Source of the DNA: Ephydatia muelleri
Taxonomy: Eukaryota; Porifera; Demospongiae; Spongillida; Spongillidae
DNA: 64,000 nucleotides
Assembly (NCBI GenBank): GCA_013339895.1
Contig: JABACO010000017.1
Span: forward strand, 7,437,690-7,501,689
Direction: 5' to 3'
Within the stretch, counting starts at the first letter, position 1; each line of letters starts with the position of its first letter. The notes under the pieces are model-generated. The model did not search any database. It was not told the DNA's origin and was given only the letters and a program-made list of their open reading frames with translations. Of the stretch, positions 52,471 to 64,000 are shown piece by piece. The position numbers and the translations under genes are program-made.

Positions 52471-55466
52471 GTCATGGGCAAACAATTATTAACTCATGAT
52501 GGGTGTTGTGATCAGTAGTATATAGCAAGCTAAGCATGAGAGGGAGTGTGAGAGGGAGTGTGAGAGGGAGTGAGAGAGAGAGTGTGAGAGAGAGTGTGAG
52601 AGGGAGTGTGAGAGAGAGTGTGAGAGAGAGTGTGAGAGGGAGTGTGAGAGGGAGTGTGAGAGGGAGTGTGAGAGGGAGTGTGAGAGGGAGTGTGAGAGGG
52701 AGTGTGAGAGGGAGTGTGAGAGGGAGTGTGAAGTGTATGTGATCCTTGTAATGGAACCATTGCAGCAAGAAATATCAATTAAACCATCTGCCCCATTCTC
52801 ATCACAACTATGGTTAAGGAGAATAAGGTAAAGGCTGGTGGAGGAGGGAATTAACGGCTGGGGAGGAGGGAGGTTAAGGCTGGAGGGTGGGTCAGGGTAG
52901 GAGGGAAGTAAAGGCTGAGCAAAGGGTTAAAGCTGGTAAACGGGTGACAGGCTGCATGTAAGTTCAGGGGACTGGAAGTGGCGAGGGTTAAAAGGAATGA
53001 GAAGAGACAGCTCTAATTTGATAGGTCTAAAAAATGGAGGAGGAACCATGTAGTAGAGACCCACACTACTGATAACCACACACAGCTTTCCTACACTATA
53101 AAGCTGAACACAGCTGTGCATGTGTTTGTTTAAATTTGGTTGTCTTCGAATATGCATGTGCAAGTGGTATTGTGATATGTGTGTGTATGTGAGTGGTAGT
53201 GTGAGGTAGATGTTTGTGTGAGGTAGATGTATGAGGTAGATGTATGAGGTAGATGTATGAGGTAGATGTATGAGGTAGATGTATGAGGTCGCTGTCTGCG
53301 GTAGCTGTCTGCGGTCGACTGTATGCGGTCGCTGTATGAGGTCGCTGTCTGCGGTCGATGTATGCGGTCGCTGTCTGCGGTCGCCGTCTGCGCTCGCTGT
53401 ATGCGGTAGCTGTCTGCGGTCGCTGTCTGCGGTCCTGTCTGCGGTCGCTGTCTGCGCTAGCTGTCTGAGGTAGATGTGTTGTTGTGAGGTAGATGTGGTT
53501 GTGTGAGGCAGATGTGTTGTGTGCATTTGTATGCAGAGTCTATGTGTGTACGTTACAATACAGACAAGAAACCATCCACCCATTCTCAATAGAGTCACAA
53601 CTGTGGTAAATCGAAATCAAAGTTTGAGGCCCCCCCCCCCCCCCCCCCCCCCACCCCAATGACTGCAGGCTAATTTGTATCCTTAAGTGTCAGAAAGTCA
53701 GCATCCATGTGGATGGGTACTTCAGATAACAGCACCAGTTTAGAAGCACACATCATTCTTCTCCTACATTGTATTTGAAGCCCACAGACCCTTGGTATCA
53801 TGCTTAACATGAACCATTGGTGGCTGAATAACCTGCAATAATAACAATAAATTGCCATTCTCCCATTCTCCATGTTTAGTGTTATGTGTGGTGTGGTGCG
53901 TCTATCATCACATGACTGCACAGTGTGTGTGTGTGCGTGTTTTTGTGTGTGTGCAGGTGTGCATGTGCATGTGTGTGTACAGGTATATGTGTCCATTTGT
54001 GTGCATGTATGTGTGTGTGTGTACAGGTACATGCATATGTGCGTGTATGTGTATGTTCATGTGCATGTGTGTTGCGTATATGCATTAATTTCCTCTTGTA
54101 TGCCTGGTGTTCATCACACTGTGTCCCCATAGTCACACAGTTGAATACGCAAGTACTCCACTAAACTAGAAAAATTCCCAACAAGTAAACAGACACACAC
54201 ACACACACACACTCACATGTACACGGCACACTCCCCCACACAACCAATCGCCTTTCTAAGAGACACAAACCAAACTCCCCTGACAAATCCACCCATCCGT
54301 TCACACAATGCCACAAGATACAAACCATAGCAATGCAGTGTGAGGCTTTGGAATGCATCAGGGCAGATGTGTACGTGGACACAAAGGTTCTGATGTGTGA
54401 GTTATGACTATTCGTTAAGGATACAACCTAAGATGGCTGTGCAACACAACCTCATGTTGTACTACCATACTTGTCTTTTCACACAAGCGCTTTCTTTGTC
54501 AACCTGTCTCCCATTGGCAACAAACCCATTGGCAGGAGTGTTTTATTTTAGAAATGATCTCAAGGTTACAACCTGCCAGGAGTGTTCCAGGAGTGTTTGG
54601 CAGGGCGGTCCTGTCACATACAATCACCCACAACCATACAGACAAGCATGCACATGTACATGTACCACATGCATTTACGCACACACATACACCCACATAC
54701 ACACACACATGATGCCCACACATCCACACACATGCACACAAAAACGCACATCCACCCATGCAAACACATATGCATACACACCTGCACACGTCCACAATGC
54801 ACGCATGTAAACTACAACACACCATGCACACACACTTGCACACACACCCACATACTCACACACTTGCACACACACACAGAGGTGAGGAGTTGCTGAATAG
54901 TTGTGAAGCCCACAAGAGGTCACCTTGCCAAAGATCATGCATAATGAATTCACTAAGCTCATCACCTGACAACAATCACCCAAAGGAATGGGTCTACCCT
55001 GAGCACCTTGAGAACACACAAATGATGTGTTAAATGGGAGCCTAAACATGTGTTGCTGGTTTAAATAAACTGATGATCAACGATTGATAAAATAAGCATT
55101 ATGGACAAAACTCATCAAGTCAAGAAGATCGTTTTCTGCCAAGTGAGTAGGTAAAGCCAATGGCAGAGTTGAATGAGGGGAGAGTGGTGAGGGAGGAGTG
55201 GTGAGGGAGGAGTGGTGAGGGAGGAGTGGTGAGGGAGGAGTGGTGAGGGAGGAGTGGTAAGGGAGGAGTGGTGAGGGAGGAGTGGTGAGGGAGGAGTGGT
55301 GAGGGAGGAGTGGTGAGGGAGGAGTGGTGAGGGAGGGATGGAGGTCTTATGACATTATGACAGAAACCAATCAGGATAGTATAGCCATGATGATGTGCAC
55401 ACACGCACAACACACATGCAAAATCCACATACAACACAGACACATGCACACACTTACACACAACAC

Positions 55467-55507
<41 letters not shown>

Positions 55508-56540
55508 CACACCATACTTACACCAGCACCACTTCCACATCGGAAAAGCACGCATACTAGTAACACGGAAACCTCAACTTGGCAAAAAGAGTGTTGCGTG
55601 AAACCTTAATTATAAACTGTCTTCCCAGAGTCAGTCGGTAGGACAGAGCAACTTCCATTACACGCACACCACCCGGTTTCCCAACTGGCTCACATGACCT
55701 CTTAAAACCAAAATCACCAAGACACTGAGGAGACCATTGCCTGATCTGGGGAGACCATTGCCTGATCTGGGGAGACCATTGCCTGATCTGGGGAGACCAT
55801 TGCCTGATCTGGGGAGACCATTGCCTGATCTGGGGAGACCATTGCCTGATCTGGGGAGACCATTGCCTGATCTGGGGAGACCATTGCCTGATCTGGGGAG
55901 ACCATTGCCTGATCTGGTCCTACTACTAGTGCAGTGCTGCTGTGCGAGAGGAGGTGGGTACTAAATGGAGCATGAGTATATGTGTACTATGTGGACACAC
56001 ACACACACGCGCATGCACATGCACATATACTCACACACACACACACACACAATTCACCAGTGGCATGCTAACTGATTGGACCTCCTCCACTGTTCTTAAT
56101 TGCAGAATGCAATGAACTATGTTCAACACTTGTAGGGACACCACATAGCTATAGTGTCAACACCAAACACATGGTACGTGCCCCCATGCATGTACAGGGA
56201 GCGTCAACACCAAGCACGCCCCATCATGCATGTACAGTGTGTCATGGAGTTTATATTTGTATGGCCTCGTGCCAAAATGGCCACCATGATAAAGATTTGG
56301 AATTGATGAGAAGTGGAAAGTCATAAAAGTTTTGTTTTTAATGTCATTAGAAAGCATTAGCACCACCAGCCTTACATCACTTCCAGACATCACACAACTG
56401 CTAGTAATTATCAAATGTGCCTCCATACACATACATGTATGAACACACACAAGAACACACGCATGAACACACACATGCACAAGTTTACATAAACAAACAT
56501 ACCCACACACACACGCACACACACACACACGCACACACAA

Positions 56541-56573
<33 letters not shown>

Positions 56574-57123
56574 ATGTGGAACACTTGTGACTGAGTGGAC
56601 AAACACACCAATCTCATGACACTCTCATAAAAGGCAAGTCTCGTCACCACAGATGGAGGTATTTACACTAAACTGCCTCAAACCATGTGTCTCTTTGGCA
56701 AGCTTTCTAATTTCCTGCATCACCTCCTCCCCACCTCCGGCATCACCTCCACCCCACCTCCGGCATCACCTCCTTCCCCACCTCCGGCATCACCTCCACC
56801 CATCACCTCCTGCATCACCTCCACCCCACCTCCTGCATCACCTCCACCCCACCCTCCTGCATCACCTCCACCCATCACCTCCTGCATCACCTCCACCCCA
56901 CCTCCTGCATCACCTCCACCTAATCACATATCCCATGCTGTCATTCCATTGTGTGAACACAAGTACAGCAGCATTATGTAATTATCAACTACGCCAGCTT
57001 CCCCCTCCCTCCACATATCTGTCCAACCAAATGATGCACGTTCACATATCTCACACTCACACCACACAGTACTGATGGTCACCTGTTCAGGTATTCTCTT
57101 AGCCACATAGAAGGTGGTGCCAT

Positions 57124-57168
<45 letters not shown>

Positions 57169-60100
57169 CAACAATTAGTCACTGCAAGGAGATAAAAATT
57201 AATCCCTCTGTGGCTTGACTTTTTCTTGGACTACGTGTACTTCAAACATTGTGGCCACTTAGCCCCACAGGCCAATGGCCCAGCATACAAACTACACATC
57301 TCGTCTGGACGTGATACACATCCAGTTGTGTGTACCCATCATCACTGACTCAAGCTCCACCACCCAAACCCACCCACCATTCTCCTCTCCCCTCCCCTTA
57401 CCTCATTTGGGTCTAGTCTTGACAGAGCCTCCCTGTTCTCTCTGGCGTCCTGGCTGTTAGGGGTGACCTTTGTGGTGGTGGGGGTGATGGTGGGGGTGAT
57501 GGTGGATGCCATGACCGCACACTTGGGGATCATCAGTTCGTATCCGTTCTGTTGTTCATTCTGGTCCTCATTTCGGTGCTCCTGGAAGCTCAGCAGACAC
57601 ATCGAGCCGTTGCCCATCTTACGGATGACATCATAGCCTTCTTCAGGCGACACCATGTCCAGTTTGGTGCCATCTGGTGTGGAAGAGAAAGAGGGGGTCT
57701 AAAGTGTGCGTATGTGTGTGGTGCGTACACACATACACACCAACACGACACATATATACGCATACACAAACACGACACACACATATAGACAACATGCACA
57801 GAGATGCACACACACACAGACCACACAAGCCTCAAGACTCTTTGACCTTTCACACCCACATGTTTACATCAAACCCACAACCCACAGAGTTGGGACACGC
57901 CCCTCTGTACACCTCTATAAAAATATTACCAACACACACACCCCCACACAAGATCATGATTAAGAAGCATGCCAGTATAGACCATAGAGACCAGTAGATG
58001 CAAGCACACTATCACATACACACACATATAAACACACACACACATACACACACATAAACATAAACACACACATACACATATAAACATATAAACATACACA
58101 CACCTCACTACACTTCTTAGCACAAATCTCACATACCATGCATGTACACTGTACATGCATTGACCCAAATATTAACACACAGAGCCCATCATCCTATACA
58201 GGCCTCAACATAATTTCATTGAACAAGTCAAAACCTCTCAACACTATGCTCTGAAACATAACACATGGCCAATTGGGAATGATGCACTCACTCCTTTACA
58301 AATAAGAATTTTATTTTAGTCTATGATACACCTGGGAAATATATTGAGATCATAACAAGGTAATCACCTGTTCTCCTCCCTACCTCCCTCACCCTTCCCT
58401 CCTCTCCCTCCCCTCCCCTTCCTCTCCCTCCCCTTCCTCTCCCTCCCCTTCCTCTCCCTCCCCTTCCTCTCCCTCCCCTTCCTCTCCCACTTTCCCCTAT
58501 CCCTCCCTCCCCTTCCTCTCCCACTTTCCCCTATCCCTCCCTCCCCTTTCTCCCTCTCACTTCCCTTCTCCCATTACCTGGTGACCGAGATCTCCGTCCC
58601 ATTCCGGATCTGGTGAATGACATTCCCTCACTCCTCTCCAGAGTCTTGGCAATGTCGTCCTTCAGCTTGCCGCACATAGCCTTTGTCCCATGGTTCAGTT
58701 CCTCCAGCTGCCTGATCTTGTCGTTCATGCGTACCATCTCATTGGATATGTGGGATAGATCCTTTGTGGATAGGAGGGTCAGAGCGGAGGTGGGGACAGG
58801 AGGGTCAGAGAGGAGGTGGGGACAGGAGGGTCAGAGAGGAGGTGGGGACAGGAGGGTCAGAGAGGAGGTGGGGACAGGAGGGTCAGAGAGGAGGTGGGGA
58901 CAGGAGGGTCAGAGAGGAGGTGGGGACAGGAGGGTCAGAGAGGAGGTGGGGACAGGAGGGTCAGAGAGGAGGTGGGGACAGGAAGGGTCAGCAGGAGTAA
59001 GGGAAGGAACAACAGGACACACACCATGAGCAGGGAGAGTACTACATGTCCTTATGCTATTTCCAGCCAGGCATCAGCCCTTGTGTGTGTAAACAGTGTG
59101 CCCTCTCTCGCTCAATGTATAGCACATGTGAGGAACTCAAGTCGCCATGGCACCCCTATGCCCCACCCCTAAATGAACTGGACAATAACCATATCTGACA
59201 AATGCATCGATCCCAAAATTGTTATACAAGTGTATCAAATAGGTTTTCGAGGTGTGTTGTGTGGGTGTGTTGTAGTTTTGAGAACCAAATGCAAACATGG
59301 CTATGGGCTACAAGCACAGCAGCACATTATCTAAGGTTACAGTATAATTGGAATTGAATTTTAATTCCATCTAGTAATCATTTTAAATTCATTAGATGTT
59401 TCCATCTAGTAATCGAAATTCAAAACAATTTTAGTTCCATCTAACAGGTATTAATGCAGATCTAATTTAGCACATGATTAGTTCAAAGTGGCTATTCACT
59501 GTGTGTGACACCAATGGTCACTAAAGTTAGTGTGCCCCTGTGAATGAAAGCCAACCATAGCTGTTGAGAAGTGTAAGTAGCTCATTGTCATAACGATGAC
59601 ACATGTGTTGTATGAGTACAGAGGTTAAAAGAAGTTTTGCTACACCTATTATAATTCACTGCAAAGGATACTTCAGTATTCTCACCCATAGGCTTCCCTG
59701 TTAACTCTATTTGGAGCATACTGATATTGTTGCTATTCTCAACGTAAACCACAAGATGTCTTGACATGCTGGCACTGTGTCCTGTGTGCATGTGTGCACA
59801 CTGTATCTAGCGGTGTGTGCATGTGTGTGTGCATGTGTGTGTGCATGTGTGTGTGCATGTGTGTGTGCATGTGTGTGTGCATGTGTGTGTGCATGTGTGT
59901 GTGCATGTGTGTGTGCATGTGTGTGTGCATGTGTGTGTGCATGTGTGTGTGCATGTGTGTGTGCATGTGTGTGTGCATGTGTGTGTGCATGTGTGTGTGT
60001 ATGTGTGTGTGCATGTGTGTGTGCATGTGTGTGCATGTGTGTGCATGTGTGTGTGCATGTGTGTGTGCATGTGTGTGTGCATGTGTGTGTGTATGTGTGT

Positions 60101-63031
60101 GCTGTTGCCCTCTGGACTGCTTTATGGAAGAAAGCATTTCTATATCTTTCGCAGAGGCTTTTGGTAAGGGATACTAAAAAGCCAAGTCCATGCATTGTTT
60201 AGATGAATGGCCTCAAGTACAGCCACTCGTATCAAAATATACTTTGCAATGTCAGAGTTTCAGCAACACTTGATCAAAACCAAGTCTAGACATGGCAAAG
60301 ACAACTGTGTAGGTGTGTATGCAAGGGTGGTGGTGAGCGTACGAGGGTGTGTGATGTGTGCATGAGAGGGTGTGTGTGATGTGTGCATGTGAGGGTGTGT
60401 ATACATACATGCACTCATGTGCATGTGTGTATGTGGGTACACGTACATACACACACTCGTGTGCACATGTGTATGTGGGTACACGTGCATACACGCACTC
60501 ATGTGCATGTGTGTATGTGGGTACAAGTGCATACATGCACTCATGTGCATGTGTGTATGTGGGTACACGTACATGTACATACACACACTCGTGTGCACAT
60601 GTGTATGTGGGTACACGTACATGCACTCGTGTGCATGTGTGTATGTGGGTACACGTGCATACACACACTCGTGTGCATGTGTGTATGTGGGTACACGTGC
60701 ATACACACACTCGTGTGCATGTGTGTATGTGGGTACAACGTGCATACACACACTCGTGTGCATGTGTGTATGTGGGTACATGTACATGCACGGATGTGTG
60801 CACGCACATGTGCGTAGTGCCCTATTTCCATTAAGTGCCCACCTTCATGACCTGGCTTGCGTGGCGCCTATGCTGTTCCTCCAGTTCGTCCACCCTGCGG
60901 TCCAGTTCCAAAGCCACCCTCGGCTGGGCTCTTATTGGAGGTGGGGACTGCATACACCGAGGCACTGGGAACTGCGTACGTGAACATGGCGGACTGGGGA
61001 CTGTCGTAATGACCCGAGGTGCCAACCATGGGGCACCCGTCTCTGGTCAACTGGCGCTCCTGATTGGTGGGGCAGGAGGAAAATGGGATACAGGATATGG
61101 CTGAAGAATGAGTACATGTATGTGTACTAGTGAACAGTTAATCTAATTACCAGTGGCACAGAGTGTACATGGTGTAACAATTAGAGCTGTGTACTGTCAG
61201 GACCATAACACAGCATAGGGTTTTAAGGTATTTGGGCCACAGAAAGCCGTCATCAAATTACACCTGTCTCGCTCCCCAAACTTTTCCAAATGTTTGCTGG
61301 GTTGTCATTCGGTACTGCTCCATGGAGCATATCACACTCCCCATGGAGCATATCACAGTCACTTTCCACACAGAAATCACAAAACAGTCAGACTCGCACA
61401 CAAATCACACACCATAACCATCCTTCACATACCGCCCTACCTCCCTCCTACCACTCACCAATTCGGAGATCTTGCTCAAAGGAGGTGAGGTCACCTCGCT
61501 CAGCTTGGGTGACCTCACCAGCTCCAACCCCTTAAAGTGGGTTTCCAAGGTGACGCACTGGTAGAGAGCGGTCTGGGTCTCAAACACCCGACTGGACGGC
61601 GGCTTGTTCATGTAGTACTTAACCCCTTGGGGGTTGAATTCCTCGTACAGCTGCCTAGCCCGTCTCACCAAGGCCTCCTCCTCCCCAGCCTTACTCTCCA
61701 TCTCCTGTAGCTCGATATCCAAACTATCCAACATCTCGATCACATGACAATCTCCTCCCCCTCCTCCCCCTCCCCCTCCCACATCCCCCTCCTCTGCCGT
61801 AGCAATGACCGACACCTCCGTCGTGTATTCCTGGAGGTACAGCACTTCCTTGGAGAGGTCACAGAGCGGGGCTGGGGAACGCCCGCCCACGTACACCACG
61901 GCGTGGCTGGGGAGGAGGGACTCCAGCCTGCAGTTGGTGCTGAGCTCGTACAGGTGGAGCTGCACATCCTCGGGTCCCGTGCTGAAGTGACAGGCGCAGT
62001 CCTCAGACAGCAGCTTCCTGCAGTTGCGCGACACGCTCTGCGCCTGAAGGTACACTCGTCCGCGGTGCCTGGTCGGACCAATCGGATGGAGGATTTCTCC
62101 CGCGAAGACGCAGTACTCCGGCCCCTCCACAGTGTTGTAGCTGAACTTTGCTCTCACTAAGGGAGGGAGAGGTCGCTGGGACAAGATGTCCGCCACGCTG
62201 TCGTAGTGATGGCCTCGGCAGGCCTGCTCCAGATTGTTGTCCGGGTCGTACACGATGCCAAACTGGGCGGTGGAGTTGAGCGGGACGGTGAAGTGGGTCC
62301 CGTTCTGGTCCCGGGCTCGGACCACGCTCCGGGAGCGGATGAAGTGGAAGGTGAAGATGTCACCCGTGGTGATGGTGGCCTGGTCGCACATGCTGTGGTA
62401 CCCTTTGCACACCCTCCCCCTCTTGGGCAAGAGTTGACCGAATCGGGACACAAAGTCCTTGAGCGCAATGTCCACTGGAAGGTCACCCTTGGGTGGCCCT
62501 TCCCTCTCCTCTTCCCCAGGCCTCTCTTCCAGGAGGCTGTCGCTTGAGTGGTGACTGAGGCTCAGGGAACGGCTGAACTTCTGCTCCGATGGGCATGGGC
62601 ACTCGATTTGATCTGCGCATGTGACGCTGCGAAACTTGGTGATGGGAGGGTCTGGGTTCCCTCTGGCCTGCAGATCCCCTTCCGAATTGGAACAACGGGT
62701 GCGCAGCGGCTGGCGAGAGGAGGAGGGGGTGGAACCAGGTGTGGGGGAGGAGGAGGCGGGGATGGAGGGGAAGGGAAGGAGGAGGGCTGGAATGGGAGGG
62801 TAAGGGGAGGAGGAGGCTGGCATGGAAGGGTAAAGGGAGGAGGAGGCAGGGATGGGAGGGGTAGGGGAGGAGGAGGGATGGAGGGGAGGGCCGACTGACT
62901 GCTCCGCCTCACTACCGGTTTCGAAGGGACCGCAGGTTTGGGGCGGGGGAAGGTTGTTCCTGAAGCCATTGATGTTACGGCTTGCTGACATGGTATGGTG
63001 TCATAAGTATCATCTGAGCCTGTAACCATTT
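50819..63031 (-). CDS. CABIT / coiled-coil / SAM adaptor, copy 2 (frame-disrupted)
   Basis: Exons at 63031-61459, 61059-60843, 58761-58578, 57673-57402 and 51111-50819 correspond one to one with copy 1, and all splice sites are kept. The CABIT domain and the SAM domain are open. Two exons are not. The second exon has one extra C near 60915-60919, which splits the coiled coil into two frames. The N-terminal part of the CABIT exon has single-base differences near 62955, 62976 and 63024. The repeat-coded proline stretch also differs. If these are real, copy 2 cannot make the full protein. If they are sequencing errors, the two copies are equivalent alleles. Confidence 0.7.
53200..53515. repeat. 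13-bp minisatellite, copy 2, with an A-to-C altered block
   Basis: The first units (to 53286) are GGTAGATGTATGA as in copy 1. From 53287 to about 53470 they become GGTCGCTGTCTGC, with partial forms in between, then return to GGTAGATGT. The change is A to C at the four A positions of the unit. Confidence 0.9.
57402..57673 (-). CDS. Exon 4 (Thr/Pro-rich linker), copy 2
   Basis: Same sequence and splice sites as 7616-7887. Confidence 0.7.
58578..58761 (-). CDS. Coiled-coil exon 2, copy 2
   Basis: Same length, splice sites and protein as 8751-8934. The minisatellite that supplies the polypyrimidine tract (58765-58985) is expanded. Confidence 0.75.
59813..60101. repeat. (TGTGTGTGCA)n array, copy 2
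   Basis: More homogeneous and shorter than 9930-10267. Same intronic place. Confidence 0.95.
60400..60790. repeat. 42-bp minisatellite, copy 2
   Basis: Seven or eight units against four in copy 1, which accounts for most of the length gain of copy 2. Confidence 0.9.
60843..61059 (-). CDS. Coiled-coil exon 1, copy 2 (one extra base)
   Basis: 217 bp against 216 in copy 1. The additional C in a GCCACCCTCGG context moves [14 protein letters not shown] out of the upstream frame. The context is a short C run, a classic place for a read error. Confidence 0.75.
61459..63031 (-). CDS. CABIT-domain exon, copy 2
   Basis: 1573 bp. An uninterrupted frame from about 62991 covers the proline-rich part, CABIT domain and acidic linker. 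The Gly run in the linker has two extra codons (in frame). The first ~60 codons shift frame relative to copy 1. A few amino-acid changes occur elsewhere (for example QAQSV for QSQSV). Confidence 0.75.
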
Positions 63032-64000
63032 CTGAAACAATAACAAAACAAGTGAATGGGCGGAAGTCTATCAATCCACAAAATGGGCCTTTTGTTTTAA
63101 AATGGGGCGGCCAACATGTAAGCATCATTAATCATAGCTGGAAGGAATACATGTATTCACATGTTTACAACAGATTTAATGAGCTGAGATAAAAATAACA
63201 ATAAAACCAGCAGTTTGTGAAAATCTCGCCTTTCTATTATGAAGCTCATGACAACTGATGTGACAGCAGCAATTCCCGTACATCTCCGCGTCTTAGCCCT
63301 TGTTGTGTTCTGTTGTGTACTCCGGAGTCAACAGTGTGTGCTTGCTTATTCATGGATGGTAAAAGCCAACTTTACACATGCATTGCTCAGATCTTATCTC
63401 AGCCAACAAATAGAGGAGATTATGACCATATAGCCCTCAAGAGCAAGGTGCTAATCGAGTCAGCAGAAAGTCATTGCACTCTCACACACACACTCTCACA
63501 CACACACTCTCACACACACACATACACATGCGCATGGACATCCACGTTCACCTGCACACATGTGCACAACACAACTACGTTTCGTTGCGTGACACGACAA
63601 ATCTCGCCACGCCATACAGCACACTCCACCACAGCAGTCAACTCGACCCAGTCACACCGCGATCCGCTAAGTCTAAAGTACCAAGCACAAACGTAAGATA
63701 CCAGATAACTAGCCCTATACTGGCGCCCGCCCAATTCCGTGACTCGCTTCTTTGGTGTCAGCGGGGCTTCTGTTTCCCGGCATGCAACAGGAGAGAAAAC
63801 GCACCTTCGGAGCACAGCTGTGTGCACGGGAGGGAACGAAGTAGGCAGTACCCTCGCAAATGCAGTTGGTTCTTAAAAACGGCATCGCGCATGCAAAGCA
63901 AGTCACAAAGCAAACCCCACAAAGAAATCAACGCCAACAGCTACGACAAAAGATGCACCGAAACGAAGATGGATTACAATCCATCGCGAACGAGCCCGAC

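Larger units (their letters stand above)
49911..64000. repeat. Copy 2 of the ~14-kb near-identical direct duplication
   Basis: Aligns end to end with 1-13934. It is longer, because of repeat-number differences (for example the 42-bp array at 60400-60790), although the 12-bp, 44-bp and 45-bp arrays are shorter here. It stops only because the window ends. Confidence 0.97.

Overview
The window looks like an intron-rich animal genome, most likely a sponge (demosponge). The host genes seen are metazoan signalling and adhesion genes: a CABIT/coiled-coil/SAM adaptor, and an Ig/FN3 cell-surface receptor built from phase-1 single-domain exons with very short introns. The receptor's domain style resembles demosponge receptors, but I could run no search, so the taxonomic call is inference. 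There are no operons, tRNA, rRNA or CRISPR arrays that I can support.

Layout. Positions 1-13934 carry copy 1 of the CABIT-SAM gene (minus strand, about 12 kb, introns full of minisatellites and CA/TG tracts). 14372-16896 is a TIR DNA transposon with an 8-bp target duplication (hAT-like) that holds a broken Ty3/gypsy fossil. 17165-25410 is a graveyard of LINE fragments and small TIR elements. 25600-32258 is an ISL2EU/Harbinger-like DNA transposon (SWIM-YqaJ-PHD protein on plus, THAP-DDE transposase on minus). It is interrupted by a 2.67-kb TIR element, which itself contains a 733-bp TIR element carrying a THAP domain: a three-level nest. 32624-37442 is the 5' part of the Ig/FN3 receptor, cut by a gap of exactly 1000 N (37443-38442). 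38443-41040 is nearly empty. 41045-49895 is a dense cluster of LINE C-terminal fragments and two MITE copies. 49911-64000 is a second, near-identical, same-orientation copy of 1-13934.

The LINE fragments fall into two families, called A and B here. Both have, after the reverse transcriptase, a Cys/His knuckle (CX2CX7HX3-4C) and a D...D...K region that resembles the restriction-like endonuclease of R2-type LINEs. Almost all copies keep only the 3' end, as expected for target-primed 5' truncation.

The duplication is either a very recent segmental duplication or, more likely, two uncollapsed haplotypes laid end to end in one scaffold across the N gap. Copy 1 keeps the CABIT-SAM reading frame open. 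Copy 2 has frame-changing indels in two exons and a curious block where A has become C through a minisatellite.
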